From Sabellastarte sp. h YS-2021 (taxonomy: Eukaryota; Annelida; Polychaeta; Sabellida; Sabellidae): a stretch of DNA of 64,000 bases. Shown here one piece after another: positions 47,270 to 57,963 of the stretch (position 1 is the first letter of the stretch; every line of letters starts with the position of its first letter). The position numbers were made by a program, and so were the translations under genes. The notes under the pieces are model-generated. The model did no database searches and had not been told where the DNA came from. It was given only the letters and a program-made list of their open reading frames with translations. The stretch spans positions 36,664,040-36,728,039 of the forward strand of contig OZ024936.1 of the NCBI GenBank assembly GCA_964017235.1, read 5' to 3'.

Positions 47270-48090
47270 AGACCTTCAGGGTAGTACAAAAGTGTCCTAT
47301 GCAAAGGGGAAAGATTTCAATTTTCGCCACTTTTGGCGGCCATCTTGGATTTTAGCGGAAAAAAATGAAAAAGTGTGAATATCTCGAAAACCATAAGAGA
47401 TAAAGCGATTTCGAGCGAATTTTTGACCTGCAAGGTAGTACAAGAATGTCCTGTTCAAAGGGGTAAAATTTCAATTTTCACCACTTTTGGCAGCCATCTT
47501 GGATTTTTGCGGAAAATGGAAAAGTGTGAATATCTCTAAAACCGTAAGAGATAGAGCGATTTCAAGCGAATTTTTGACCAGAAGGGTAGCACAAGAGTGT
47601 CCTGTGCAAAGGGGAAAAATATCGATTTTCGCCACTTTTGGCGGCCATTTTGGATTTTTGCGGAAAATAGAAAAGTGTCAATATCTCGAAAACCGTAAGA
47701 GATAGAGCGATTTCGAGCAAATTTTTGACCTGCAGGGTGGTACAAGAGTCTCCTGTGCAAAGGGGGAAATTTCAATTTTCGCCACTTTTGGCGGTCATCT
47801 TAGATTTTTGCGGAAAATGAAAAGTGTCAATATCTCGAAAACCGTAAGAGATCGAGCGATTTCGAGCGAATTTTTGACCCGCAGGGTGATACAAGAGTGT
47901 CCTGTCCAAAGGGGAAAAATTTCATTTTTCGCCACTTTCGGCGGCCATCTTGGATTTTTGCTGAAAATGGAGAAGTGTCAATATCTCGAAAAGCGTAACA
48001 GATAGAGCGATTTCAAGCGAATTTTCGACCTGCAGGATGGTACAACAGTGTCCTATGCAAAGGGGAAAAATTTCAATGTAGTATTTCTTC
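47270..48090 (+). repeat. Tandem units of about 150 bp with GGCGGCCATCTTGGATTTT
   Basis: About five units contain TATCTCGAAAACCGTAAGAGAT, GATTTCGAGCGAATTTTTGAC and AAGAGTGTCCTGTGCAAAGGG. They resemble C-type units and recur inverted in A3 (53,330-53,640). Confidence 0.85.
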
Positions 48091-48135
48091 CCCTGCGGTA
48101 CTCGGCGGGAGATACATACCGCGGCAGTGGTGTTG

Positions 48136-48672
48136 TTTTAAATGAAATCTTTGATATTTTATAAAAGTACTCACAGTTTGCTTCTGTAAAATATCAATAT
48201 AACACTTTTGTGCCCTCGAAATTGTTATATATTTACAAAATAAACCAGTTCGCTAATCTTAAATTTTATCCACGATTCAAACTTAAAATATGTCTTGTCC
48301 CTTCAAAATCAATATTTAAACTGCGTAGTTACACAGATGCCCCCTATATTTGTAAACCTTTCATGTCAAGGAAGGTCAATTGATGATGCCTGTTATTGTT
48401 AGAAAACATTGGAAACAAACCCTTGAGCAGAAGAAAATTACAAACTCTTGCCCATAGTTTTGTGCATTTGGTGACTTTTATTGCCATTTCATTGAACAGA
48501 ACTGCCATGTTTTGTTTTCATGAGTGTCACTTCCTGTTAGTAGGCCTCTTCAATTGGGGATGTATTAGAACACAACTTTTTCCCGGAATCGGAATGATTT
48601 TGCATTTCTAGATACCAAAATGAAAAATATGCTACCTACCTTGTCCAAGGTGACCTACAAATGTAAAAGGGT
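48136..48672. other. Non-repetitive spacer, no feature seen
   Basis: AT-rich sequence between A2 and the decayed DIRS element. A 71-codon frame at 48,396-48,611 has no recognisable domain and is not called. Confidence 0.4.
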
Positions 48673-48691
48673 AATTTTTATTGTGCTACAA

Positions 48692-48845
48692 TAGTTTACC
48701 ATGTGGGACTGAATGCTAACTCGGGAGGCCGCAGGACTCCAGCCAACGACCAAGTAAAATGGACGTTTGGATTTGGCCGAGTCCGTGGTTTAGTATATAC
48801 CATAGCAGTGTCGTTTGGTAATTCGTCCTTCTTCTCTCGTTGGCC
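48692..48845 (+). repeat. Left inverted terminal repeat, decayed DIRS
   Basis: Paired with 52,325-52,466 on the opposite strand. Shared phrases include CTCGGGAGGCCGCAGGACTC and GTCGTTTGGTAATTCGTCCT. Confidence 0.85.
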
Positions 48846-49058
48846 GCCATATTGGAAAGCATTTGAAATTCCTCTCAAGATTTTTACTGTTTTCTCAGAA
48901 AATACGTATTGTTGGATGTTCATTTTTGGCTATTTGCTTCTTTTTATTGTATAGACTTTTTTGACATATTTTTAAATTCACAGGATAAGTATTTCCTTTA
49001 ATATTTGTGTTTTATGAGTTTTCTGCGTTTCGACTCGGATTTCTTTATTGCAGTAAAA

Positions 49059-50175
49059 ATGTCTTCCCACCAAACGAGTGCAAAGCCAAGATCATTTAAA
49101 TGCTGTCACTTCTGTTTTCCATTCAATTCTCACAATTATTGCCCCACATGCAGGGAATCTGGCAATGGAGACGATCCCTGTGTCACTAAACAGTCTCCAT
49201 GCAATATTTGTGCTAGTTTCTCCAAGGAACAGCAGATAAAAATTAAGCATAGGTGTCGGTACATCAGAAAACAGAAGTCATCGGATCCTTGCAATACTAG
49301 CAAGGAAGATGATCTTGACATACTGGGGGACGATGTGGAGGCATTTTCTGTCTCTCAAGCAGACCTTGAGGATGCTGCTGATAATCTATTTTCGTCACCT
49401 CCCCGTCCCCAACCCCTACGTTTTGAATCTTTATCATTAAAGACTCCACAAACTGTCCCACCCACCCCAGGTACTGCATTGCAAAACAAAATAGAGAGTA
49501 GACTAGAAAAATCCCTGGGTGCGCATTTTAACTTCCAACTTCAACAACAAATGGGGGTGTTTCAGGCGTCCATGCTGGAGGCTATGAAGTCTCCCGAGAC
49601 AAAATGCACTCCATGAAAAAAGCCCCTGAGTCGGATGTAGTTCAGACGTCCAGCTCTCTACCTAAAGCTGGACCCAGTAAACAGCCCAACCCTATTCCGA
49701 CTCGAACTTCTATTTCCACCACTCGGGCATCCGACCACTCGGATGCTCAACCAATGGACAGTTGGACACTGAACATTATGGACCTCGACTTCCTCCACAG
49801 TCCACTCAAAGTGTCCAGTCTGAGCATGCTTCCAGGCACTCGGATGTTGAATCCGACCATTCGGATCATCATTCCAAGTCGCAACAACCTAAAAGGGTGT
49901 GTTCAAAAGCCAAAAAGCATTCTGACAAAAGGAAGCACAAGGTACGGGCAAAATATTATTCTCAGTTGTCTTTTTCAGAGGAAGATGAGTCCTCTGCTCC
50001 AATTAAAAAGTCTACAAAGCCTCAACAAAACGCTCCTTCCGAGCCTGGACATCAGGACAGCACAGATCAAGTCTTCTACAGGGAGGTGGACATGTCCGAC
50101 TCCCTTCACAATATGCTGAGGATGTGGAAACTTTTAGGCAAATTCTGGATCTCCCTGACCCCAGATGAAACCTGA
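49059..50175 (+). pseudogene. gag-like ORF of the decayed DIRS, frameshifted
   Basis: ATG at 49,059 opens a frame to 49,616 (185 codons). It begins with a Cys-rich finger region (CCHFC, CPTCRESGNGDDPC, CNIC) that matches the start of gag at 57,964, including the GDDPC signature. The remainder continues in another frame (49,762-50,175), Ser/His/Lys-rich, up to a short match to the intact gag (EDVETFRQILDLPDP-like), where the internal deletion begins. Role: putative nucleocapsid-like protein. Not functional as it stands. Confidence 0.65.
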
Positions 50176-50199
50176 TGAAAGGTGCAGACCTTCATCCCA

Positions 50200-51000
50200 A
50201 AGACCACAGTATCCAACTCTTTACAGACACTTCAAACAAAGGCTGGGGCACTCACTTTGAGCAAACCTCTGCAAAAGGTCTGTGGTCAGTCAGGGAAAAA
50301 AGGCTACACATAAATATTCTAGAGCTGAAGGCGGTTTCTCTGGCTCTTTAAAGGTTCAAGGACCAGTGTCAAAACCAAACAGTGTTGGTTGCTACAGACA
50401 ACTCAACAGTAGTAGCCTACATAAACAAACAAGTAGGAACCCTCGGGGGAGATGTGCGCTGTCCTGTTGAAGATCATGACCTGGTGCCATCATTACCAGA
50501 TAACATTAAAAGCCAGACACATTCCAGGGTGTCTGAATGTGATGGCTGACCTTCTGTCTAGGTCGAACCAAGTCCAGTCAACAGAATGGTCACTGTATCC
50601 GCAGGTGTTCAAACAGATCTGTCTCAAGTGGTTCACTCCTCATGTAGATCTTTTTGCCACTCGTCTGAACCACAAAGTTTCACTATACGTGTCTCCAGTC
50701 CCAGACCAAAATGCTTGGGACATAGATGCTCTGAACATAAACTGGTCGAGTCTCACTGCTTATGCTTACCCTCCCACGGCTCTCCTTCACAGGATGATCC
50801 AAAAAGTAAGGCAATCCAATTGCCTGATCATCGTAATAGCCCCAGGCTGGCCAGGGATGCCCTGGTTTTGGGACCTAGTGCAGCTCTCAACAGAGATCCC
50901 ACTTCAACTTCCAGTGTCAAGAAATCTTCTCAAACAGTCCCACAATTATGTGTTCCACAGCAATCCACAGCATCTCAACCTCCACACCTGGTGACTAGGA
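50200..51000 (+). pseudogene. RNase H and post-RH domain remnant, decayed DIRS
   Basis: LFTDTSNKGWGTHFEQ, LHINILELKAVSLAL, VLVATDNSTVVAYIN and ARHIPGCLNVMADLLSR mark RNase H, with the catalytic Asp, Glu and Asp present but in broken frames (a stop near 50,350 and a shift near 50,450). It is followed by VDLFATRLNHKVSLYVSPVP and APGWPGMPWFWDLVQLS, the conserved region after RNase H in DIRS elements. Confidence 0.8.
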
Positions 51001-51029
51001 ATGTATAGCTCTAAGAACAATGCTTCTCT

Positions 51030-52002
51030 GTGGAAGTGGCAGAGAGAATTGCTGCCCCTCAGAGATCGTCAACAAGGACCATTTACAAGTCAAAGTGGGC
51101 CCTATTTGAGAAATGGTGCAGAGAAAATTCGGTGGATTTCTCCACTCCCTCTGTAAAGCAAGTATCAGACTTCTTTATGTACCTGTACCAAGATCTAAAC
51201 AGGCGCCCTTCGACCATTGATGGTTATAGGATGGCCATTGTTGACACTTTGGGCCCAGCGGGGCTCCATATCTCTCAAAGTTTAGACCTTAACAGGTTAC
51301 TCTCCAGTTTTCACAGGGATCATCCCAAAAGTGGAACCTTTCTGTTGTTCTCAATGAGCTCACAAAAACACCTTTTGAGCCTAAGAAAGACACAGACCTC
51401 AAACATCTTACTCTCAAAACTGCTTTCTTGCTAGCTTTGGCCTCCGGCAAGCGCCACAGTGAAATCCATGCCTGTGTTGCAAACAAAGTATCTAATATAG
51501 GCCAATGGGAAAAGGGTGCTTTGTTCCCCTCTTCAGATTTCATAGCCAAAAACCAACTAGCAAGAGAAGGTTCTCAAAGTGTGTCTCTGGTGACTATTCC
51601 TGCTCTAACTACCATTGTAGATAGACAATTCAAGGAAGACAGGACCTTGAGTCCGGTACGGGCCCTGAGGTACTATTTGGATCGAACCAAAAACCTAAGA
51701 GGGTCTCGATTCCTTCTTTTCATCTCCTTTTAAAAAGGACAGACATCAGACCCGCTACACTCTCTTCCTGCCTAAAACAAACTATCCTACTTTGTTATAA
51801 ACAAGCAGATCAACAAGCCTTGAACCTGGTCCAAGTCAAAGTGCATGACGCCTTAGCAGCCTCTAAGGCCTTTTACGGTGGGGTATCGGTTGACCAAATC
51901 ATGCAAGCCTGTCACTGGAAAGCTCACAACACATTTACAAATTTTTACCTGCACTCTCTTCTCTCAAAACATCCAGACAGTACCAGTACTGTTATTCATT
52001 AA
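51030..52002 (+). pseudogene. Tyrosine recombinase remnant, decayed DIRS
   Basis: PQRSSTRTIYKSKWALFEKW, RRPSTIDGYRMAIVDTLG, LLALASGKRHSEIHAC and ACHWKAHNTFTNFYL follow the intact recombinase at 62,124-63,140. A frameshift falls near 51,330 and a stop at 51,731. The HxxR box reads HDALAAS instead of HDVRAFAAS, so the second catalytic Arg is lost. The Tyr motif (NFYL) is kept. Inactive. Confidence 0.85.
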
Positions 52003-52162
52003 AATTTTGGTTTTTGGCTTCTTACAGACCCGATTTTTAGAACTGGGGCTCTGTAACTGAGACTCAGACTGGTAATTTGGCAATACTTTGGTATATTTTT
52101 TAATTAAATTCAAGAAAAATGGACAAAATTCTTTCAGTCTCAGCTGTAATCCTGCCATCAGG

Positions 52163-52262
52163 TGGTTGAATTCAGTCCCACATGGTAAGCTATTGTGGCG
52201 CAATAAAATTGAAAATTTTAATTAATTAAATGTAGCTACAAGCTTACCATGTGGGACTGAAG
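52163..52262 (+). repeat. Internal complementary region, decayed DIRS
   Basis: Its left half is complementary to the element's left end (ATTTTATTGTG...TTTACCATGTGGG) and its right half to the right end (CCACATGGTAAGCTTGTAGC). The right end has since gained about 10 bp (TTATAAAAGC). Confidence 0.8.
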
Positions 52263-52324
52263 AAAGTCCCACCCTGCCTCCCCACTGTATTCCAGCTGAG
52301 GGGCCACGGGCTAAATTTACCACG

Positions 52325-52466
52325 AGATAAGAAGGACGAATTACCAAACGACACTGCTATGGTACATACTAAACTACGGACTCGGCCAAATCCAAACGTC
52401 CATTTTTCTTGGTCGTTGGCTGGAGTCCTGCGGCCTCCCGAGTTAGCATTCAGTCCCACATGGTAA
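52325..52466 (-). repeat. Right inverted terminal repeat, decayed DIRS
   Basis: Reverse complement of 48,692-48,845 with few differences. Confidence 0.85.
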
Positions 52467-52582
52467 GCTTGTAGCTTATAAAAGCTACATTTAAGTAATT
52501 AAAATTTTCAAGTTTATGTGTGTGCACCTAGAGAGCTGCAGTTGTTCAGTTGTCAGTTCTTTTAGGCTAATAGTAGTTGGTT

Positions 52583-52867
52583 ATTACCTCTGCCAAGGAG
52601 GTTATGTTTTTGCCTGGGTTTGTTTGTGAACAAGATTACTCAAAAACCTATGGACGGATTTTGATGAAATTTTCAGGATATGTGTGAAAAGGTAAAAGGA
52701 AGAAATGATTCAATTTTGGGAGTGCTCCAGATCACCATCTTGATCCTCTGGATCCATGAAATGTAATTTTTATAGACAGATAACCCAGAAAGTTATGTAT
52801 GGATTTTGATGAAATTTTCAGGATATGTGATCCCTTGGTGGAGGTCTGCGCTCACTGAGTGCTCTTG
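52583..52867 (+). mobile_element. Element E, 285 bp, short Helentron/HINE-like element
   Basis: The 5' motif ACCTCTGCCAAG (52,586-52,597) forms a hairpin with GGAGGT and recurs inverted as CTTGGTGGAGGT (52,834-52,845, 10/12). The 3' hairpin is GCGCTCACTGAGTGC and the end is TCTTG (52,867) before a T-run. Two internal units contain GTTATGTATGGATTTTGATG- and CAGGATATGTG-type phrases. Confidence 0.7.
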
Positions 52868-53274
52868 TTTTTAATGTTTTTCACAGAAAGGTTTAGGAAC
52901 AGACGGATGGATTATTACATTGGACACATTTCTGTGCCAAAATTCCTGAAAAGTTTGGCAAATATCTCTGAAATACAGATACAAGAAATACAAATATCTC
53001 TGAAAATACAAATATCTTTGAAAATACAAATATATCTCTGAAATACAAATAAGTCTGAAATTTTAAAGGATGAAAATATTCTTTCCGGATATAATGGTGA
53101 TGTGTATACTCTATTGATTAACCATTTGCTAATTATTAAACAATACATATGTTCCACGAAATGTTTAGAAAACACATTAGATACTAATTCAGTTATGCAT
53201 AAAACTGGATATCACTTGAAATTAGAGAAAGTAATTGTAGTGACAACAGACAAATCTATTGATTTATACTATAA
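52868..53274. other. Spacer with short tandem repeat
   Basis: 52,960-53,055 has about five imperfect copies of an 18-bp phrase (AATACAAATATCTCTGA). No gene is evident. Confidence 0.6.
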
Positions 53275-55616
53275 CAAGACCACTGCCGCGGTGTGTATCT
53301 CCCGCCGCGCATTAAAGGGGAGGAAATACCTTTTCCGAGATATTCACAATTTTTCATTTTCCGCTAAAATCCAAGATGACATTTTTCCCCTAGGCACAGA
53401 ATACTGTTGTACTACCCTGTGGGTCAAAAATTCGCTCGAAATCGCTCCGTCTGTTACCATTTCGAAGATATTTTCAATGTTTATTTTGCTAAAATCCAAG
53501 ATAGCCGCCAAAAGTGGCGAAAATTGAAATTTTTCCCTTTTGCATAGTATACTCATGTACTACCCTGCGGGTCAAAAATTCACTCGAAATCGCTCTATCT
53601 CTTACGGTTTTCGAGATATTAAGACTTTTTCATTTTCCGCAAAAATCAAAGTAGCTATTGCTCAGTTAGCTATGGACCTTGAGGTCTCAAAATTTGCCAT
53701 TACACAATACATCAAAAAGTAGGTGAACAACATATTTGACAAAAATCCTTTAAATTCAACAGTTTTGCCGTGATAAGCGATTTACTCAATGGAAAACCAT
53801 GAAAGTAGCTATTACTCAGTTAGCTGTGGACCTACAGCTCTGAAACTTTGCCATGACACAGAACATTAAAAAGTACATGAACAGCATATTTGACAAAAAT
53901 CCTGTAAAGTTAATAGTTTTGCTGTTATAAGTGATTTACTCAATGGAGAACCATCAAAGTAGCTATTACTCAGTTAGTTATGGACTTACAGGTCTCAAAA
54001 TTTGCCATTACACAGTACATAAAAAAGTAGCTAAACAACATATCTGAGAAAAATCCTTTAAATTCAACAGTTTTGCTGTTATAAGTGATTTACTCAATGG
54101 AGAAACATTAAAGTAGCTATTACTCGGTTAGCTATGGACCTACAGCTCTCAAAATTTGCCATTTCACAGTACATCAAAAAGTAGATGAAGAACATATTTG
54201 ACAAAAATCCTGTAAATTCAACAGTTTTGCTGTTAAAGGTGATTTACTCAATGGAAACCCTCAAAGTAGCTATTACTCAGGTAGCTATGGAGATACAGCT
54301 GTGAAAATTTCTCATGACACAGTATATCAAATAGTAAGTGAACAACATATTTGACAATAATTTTCTAAATTTAATAGTTTTGGAGCTATAAGTGATTTAC
54401 TCATTGTTGAAATTCAAAGTAGCCATTACTCGGTTAGCTATGGAGATACAGCTCTGAAACTTTTCCACGACACAGAACATTAAAAAGTAACTGATTAACA
54501 TATTTGACAATAATTCCCTGAATTCAATAGTTTTGGAGGTATAAGCGATTTATTCAATGTTGAAATTAAGAAATTTAAAAGTAGCTATTACTCAGTTAGC
54601 TATGGACTTACAGCTCTGAAAATTCACCACGACACAGTACATCAAAAAGTAGATAAACAACATATTTGACAAAAATCCTCTATATTCAATAGTTTTTGAG
54701 TTATAAGTGACTTGCTGAATGGTCAAATGTTAAACTTAGTGTAGCTATTACTCAGCTAGCTATCGTGCTACATCTTGGAAACCTCACCATGATATAGTAC
54801 ATGAAGGAGTTGTTCAACAACATATTTGAGACCAATATTGTAAGTAACAGTTACAAGATAAAAGCAACTTACTCATTTTGGTCATTGTTAAAAACAGAAA
54901 ATAGGTATTACTCACTTAGCTATCAAGATAGACCCCTAAAAATGGTACCATCTTGTAGGCATGGAGAAAGTAGCTGAACAACATATTTTACAGAAATGCT
55001 CTAAATGCAGTCGTTTTGGAGTTATGAGCACTTTACTGAAAGTAGCCACCATTGCTTTTACTCACTTAGCTATGGACCTAGGTCTGAAAAAACAGCATCA
55101 AATGAAAAGACATAAGCAATAAGGTCATAAAACATTGAAAAGGCCAAGGAGAAACTGGTGAGGATACCTGCAACACTTTTCTTTGGACAGACCTTTAGGC
55201 CTTACATTCTGCTATTTGCAGAGATTTGGCAAGGCTCTGAAGGCCATGTTTCAAAATAGGCCCAAAATCAATACCAAGCAGGCTATTTTTAGGCTGTATA
55301 AAAGTGCAACTACACACTTATGGCAGCCATCTAAATCAACGAAAAAAAAACCCATGGCAGAGCACCTGAAAAAAAAACCATGGCAGCCATCGTGTTAACA
55401 CCCGTGGCAGCCATCTTGTTTTTCCGAATCAGCCAAAAAAGATTCCCAGGCAAGTTTTTCCAATGATGAATTTATCCTGCAAATGTGGAAGCTGTAGCTA
55501 TAATATTTTAAGAGATAGAAAGGCTTTTGTAAAAACGTGACGAACGGATGGACGCACGCACGGACAGAGGGCATTTTATAATCTCCCGTACCGGGCCTAT
55601 CGGCCAGCGGGAGATA
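53275..55616 (-). mobile_element. A-type element A3, reverse orientation, 2.3 kb
   Basis: In minus-strand sense the 5' motif TATCTCCCGC is at about 55,615 in a hairpin (GGCC...GGCC, GGGAGATTATA), and the 3' end GGCGGGAGATACACACCGCG with GTGGTCTTG ends at 53,275. It contains about ten 155-bp-type units (53,640-55,080) and two units like those at 47,270. Plus-strand landmarks are GAACAACATATTTGACAAAA at about 155-bp spacing. Confidence 0.75.
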
Positions 55617-55899
55617 AAAATGGAGTACAATTCTACTTAAATTTACACAAATTAAATGTATTAATATGAAGGTGTAGTTGGATGTTTAATATTATCTTTT
55701 CCTTTTTTTTTTACTTTCATTTTTGTTCTTTATGAAAAAACGGTTTATTACCATGTTATATAATCAGTGGAGTGTAATATATGACCGAACCAAAACAAAA
55801 ACGAATCCTGTTAGATGTGAAGAATTGTTTACACCAGAGAGAGAGGGTTTTTTTTTTAAACCCCTTTTACTCCTTCTGCTGGTTTTCCTTTTTACCCAA
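55617..55899. other. Spacer, no feature seen
   Basis: AT-rich, with T- and A-runs and no recognised repeat or gene. Confidence 0.4.
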
Positions 55900-57595
55900 A
55901 CAGCCCTTAAGGGCTGTCGGGGTATTGTTTTCAGCCATGGTGTCCGGGTGGGTGGGCGGCGGGAAAAAGTTTGTCCGGGCTGTATCTCAGAAACCGTAAG
56001 GTGTAGGAAGTTGATACTTGGTAGGGACATTGGTTAGGGGGTGTAGTTGTGCAACGTCATGGTCTGACCTTGATTTGACCTTTGACCTTGCTGTAGTGAC
56101 CTTGACCTATAAAATCTTGTCCGGGCTATATCTCGGAAACCGTAAGGTGTAAGAAGTTGATACTTGGTAGGGACATTGGTTTGGGGTGTAGTTGTGCAAT
56201 GTCATGGTGTGACCTTGATTTGACCTTTGACCTTGCTGTAGTGACCTTGACCTATAAAATCTTGTCCGGGCTATATCTCGGAAACTGTAAGGTGTAGGAA
56301 GTTGATACTTGGTAGGGACATTGGTTGGGGGTGTAGTTGTGCAACGTCATGGTCTGACCTTGATTTGACCTTGCCGTAGTGACCTTGACCTATAAAATCT
56401 TGTCCGGGCTATATCTCGGAAACCGTAAGGTGTAGGAAGTTGATACGTGGTAGGGACATTGGTTAGGGGGTGTAGTTGTGCAACATCATGGTCTGACCTT
56501 GATTTGACCTTTGACCTTCCGGTAGTGACCTTGACCTATAAAATCTTGTCCAGGCTATATCTCGGAAACTGCAAGGTGTAGGAAGTTGATATTTGGTAGG
56601 GACATTGGTTAGGGGTGTAGGTGTGCAACGTCATGGTTTGACCTTGATTTAACCTTGCTGTAGTGACCTTGACCTATAAAATCTTGTCCTGGCTATATCT
56701 CGGAAACTGTAAGGTGTAGGAAGTTGATATTTGGTAGGGACATTGGTTAGGGGGTGTAGGTGTGCAACGTCATGATTTGACCTTGATTTGACCTTGCTGT
56801 AGTGACCTTGACCTATAAAATCTTGTCCGGGCTATATCTCGGAAACCGTGAGGTGTGAAGTTGATACACACTAGGGACATTGGTTAGGGGGTGTAGGTGT
56901 GCAACGTCATGGTCTGACCTTGATTTGACCTTTGACCTTGCCGTAGTGACCTTCACGTATAAAATCTTTTCTGGGCTATATCTCGGAAACTGTAGTGTGT
57001 AGGAAGTTGATACTAGGTAGGGACATTGGTTAGGGGTTATAGGTGTGCATTATCATGGTGTGACCTTAAGTGTGACCTTGTCGTGGTGACCTTTACGTTT
57101 AAAATCTTGTTGCACCTTTGGGTCTGTCTTTTGATGCAGATTAAGCACTGTTAAAGTCATATTAGAATGTATTAAGAATTTTACTTTTATAACTTCCCAT
57201 TGTAAGAGATGGAATTTCATCAAGTGAGACACAGATTTTGCTCCAACACCACACATAAGCATTCATTGAATGTATTACCACTTCTGTATGCATGGTAATA
57301 TTCAAAACATCTAAACCATAATTCGGTCATGCAGATGTAGATAAAGAGTGTTGTAATTTTAGTTTACAGATTAATGCTGTCATCTTGTTATTGAATTATC
57401 TTGTTTTAATACTTCATCTTTACATGCATTATCTTTCTTTTAGACATTATTTTCTCCATTTAAACATTGTTTGGACCTTTATATATCTGACAGTGCTCTG
57501 AAAGTATCCTGAACTTTGTACTGATACAGTACTTCCATATCTCATGGTGTTACAAATATTTCCCTAGGCTGTGGGGTACGGGCATCTCTGATGCT
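55900..57595 (+). mobile_element. Element F, 1.7 kb, tandem-unit element
   Basis: It starts ACAGCCCTTAAGGGCTGT (a 16-bp palindrome). It has about eight units of 138-146 bp (CTATATCTCGGAAACCGTAA at 56,126, 56,271, 56,409, 56,555, 56,693 and onwards; GACCTTGATTTGACC). A tail follows with GGCTGT (57,567-57,572) and a small hairpin GCATC-TCT-GATGC (57,582-57,594) before a T-run. The layout agrees with A, C, D and E, but the inverted motif is only 6 bp, so the 3' boundary is tentative. Confidence 0.55.
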
Positions 57596-57667
57596 ATTTT
57601 TTCATTTAAAACGGGGGAATAAACTATTGAAACAAAAAAAAAGTTTTACAAATATCAATTTCATTGC

Positions 57668-57850
57668 GTTAATACATCTTACCTACCAGACGATAGCTAT
57701 ATGCCGGCGCCAGCCGGTCCCGCCAAACGAAAGAAAAAGACGTCCTGGGTTTCACCCCCGGCAGGACCGGTACACTACATCCCACTCGCCAGGTGGCCTA
57801 GTTCCTGCCTCACTCGCCAGAGGGACGTGACGTCATAGCATCTTTTTCGT
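57668..57850 (+). repeat. Left inverted terminal repeat, DIRS
   Basis: Paired with 63,654-63,834. Shared landmarks are TTACCTACCAGACGATAGC, GGCGCCAGCCGGTCCCGCC and GACGTGACGTCATAGCATC. It differs from its partner by a few bases near the outer end (AATACATCTTACC against AATACCTTACC). Confidence 0.93.
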
Positions 57851-57963
57851 TTGGCGCGATTTTTAAAGTTGTGGATTTTTATCTGTGAACTTTTTAGTTT
57901 TATATTTGTGTTATATCTGTTTAATTTGTGTCGGAAGTGTTGCCATTAGTTAACTGTTCTATC

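Larger units (their letters stand above)
38300..48135 (+). mobile_element. A-type element A2, 9.8 kb, full-length and array-filled
   Basis: The 5' motif TATCTCCCGCC (38,303-38,313) lies in a hairpin with GGAGGGAGATTATA. The 3' motif GGCGGGAGATA is at 48,104-48,114, the hairpin ACCGC-GGCA-GTGGT follows, and TGTTG ends it at 48,135. It is inserted in a T-rich site (TTTTTT|ATTATC; GTTG|TTTT). Inside, in order, are a GT/CG microsatellite (38,343-38,400), 166-bp and 511-bp units (38,540-40,510), about 49 units of 133 bp (40,520-46,990) and about 150-bp units (47,270-48,090). No protein is encoded. Confidence 0.75.
48673..52509 (+). mobile_element. Decayed DIRS-type retrotransposon, internally deleted
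   Basis: It has inverted terminal repeats (48,692-48,845 and 52,325-52,466, sharing ACCATGTGGGACTGAATGC and GACGTTTGGATTTGGCC), an internal complementary region (52,163-52,262), a gag-like ORF, an RNase H remnant and a tyrosine recombinase remnant. The RT domain is missing: gag-like sequence joins the RNase H start at about 50,165-50,210. The order gag, RH, post-RH domain, YR and inverted repeats identifies DIRS. Its ITR sequence differs from the element at 57,657, so it is a different family. Confidence 0.85.

Noticed and set aside
48396-48611. 71-codon frame in the spacer before the decayed DIRS
   Set aside because: No domain, no splice or start context, and length expected by chance.
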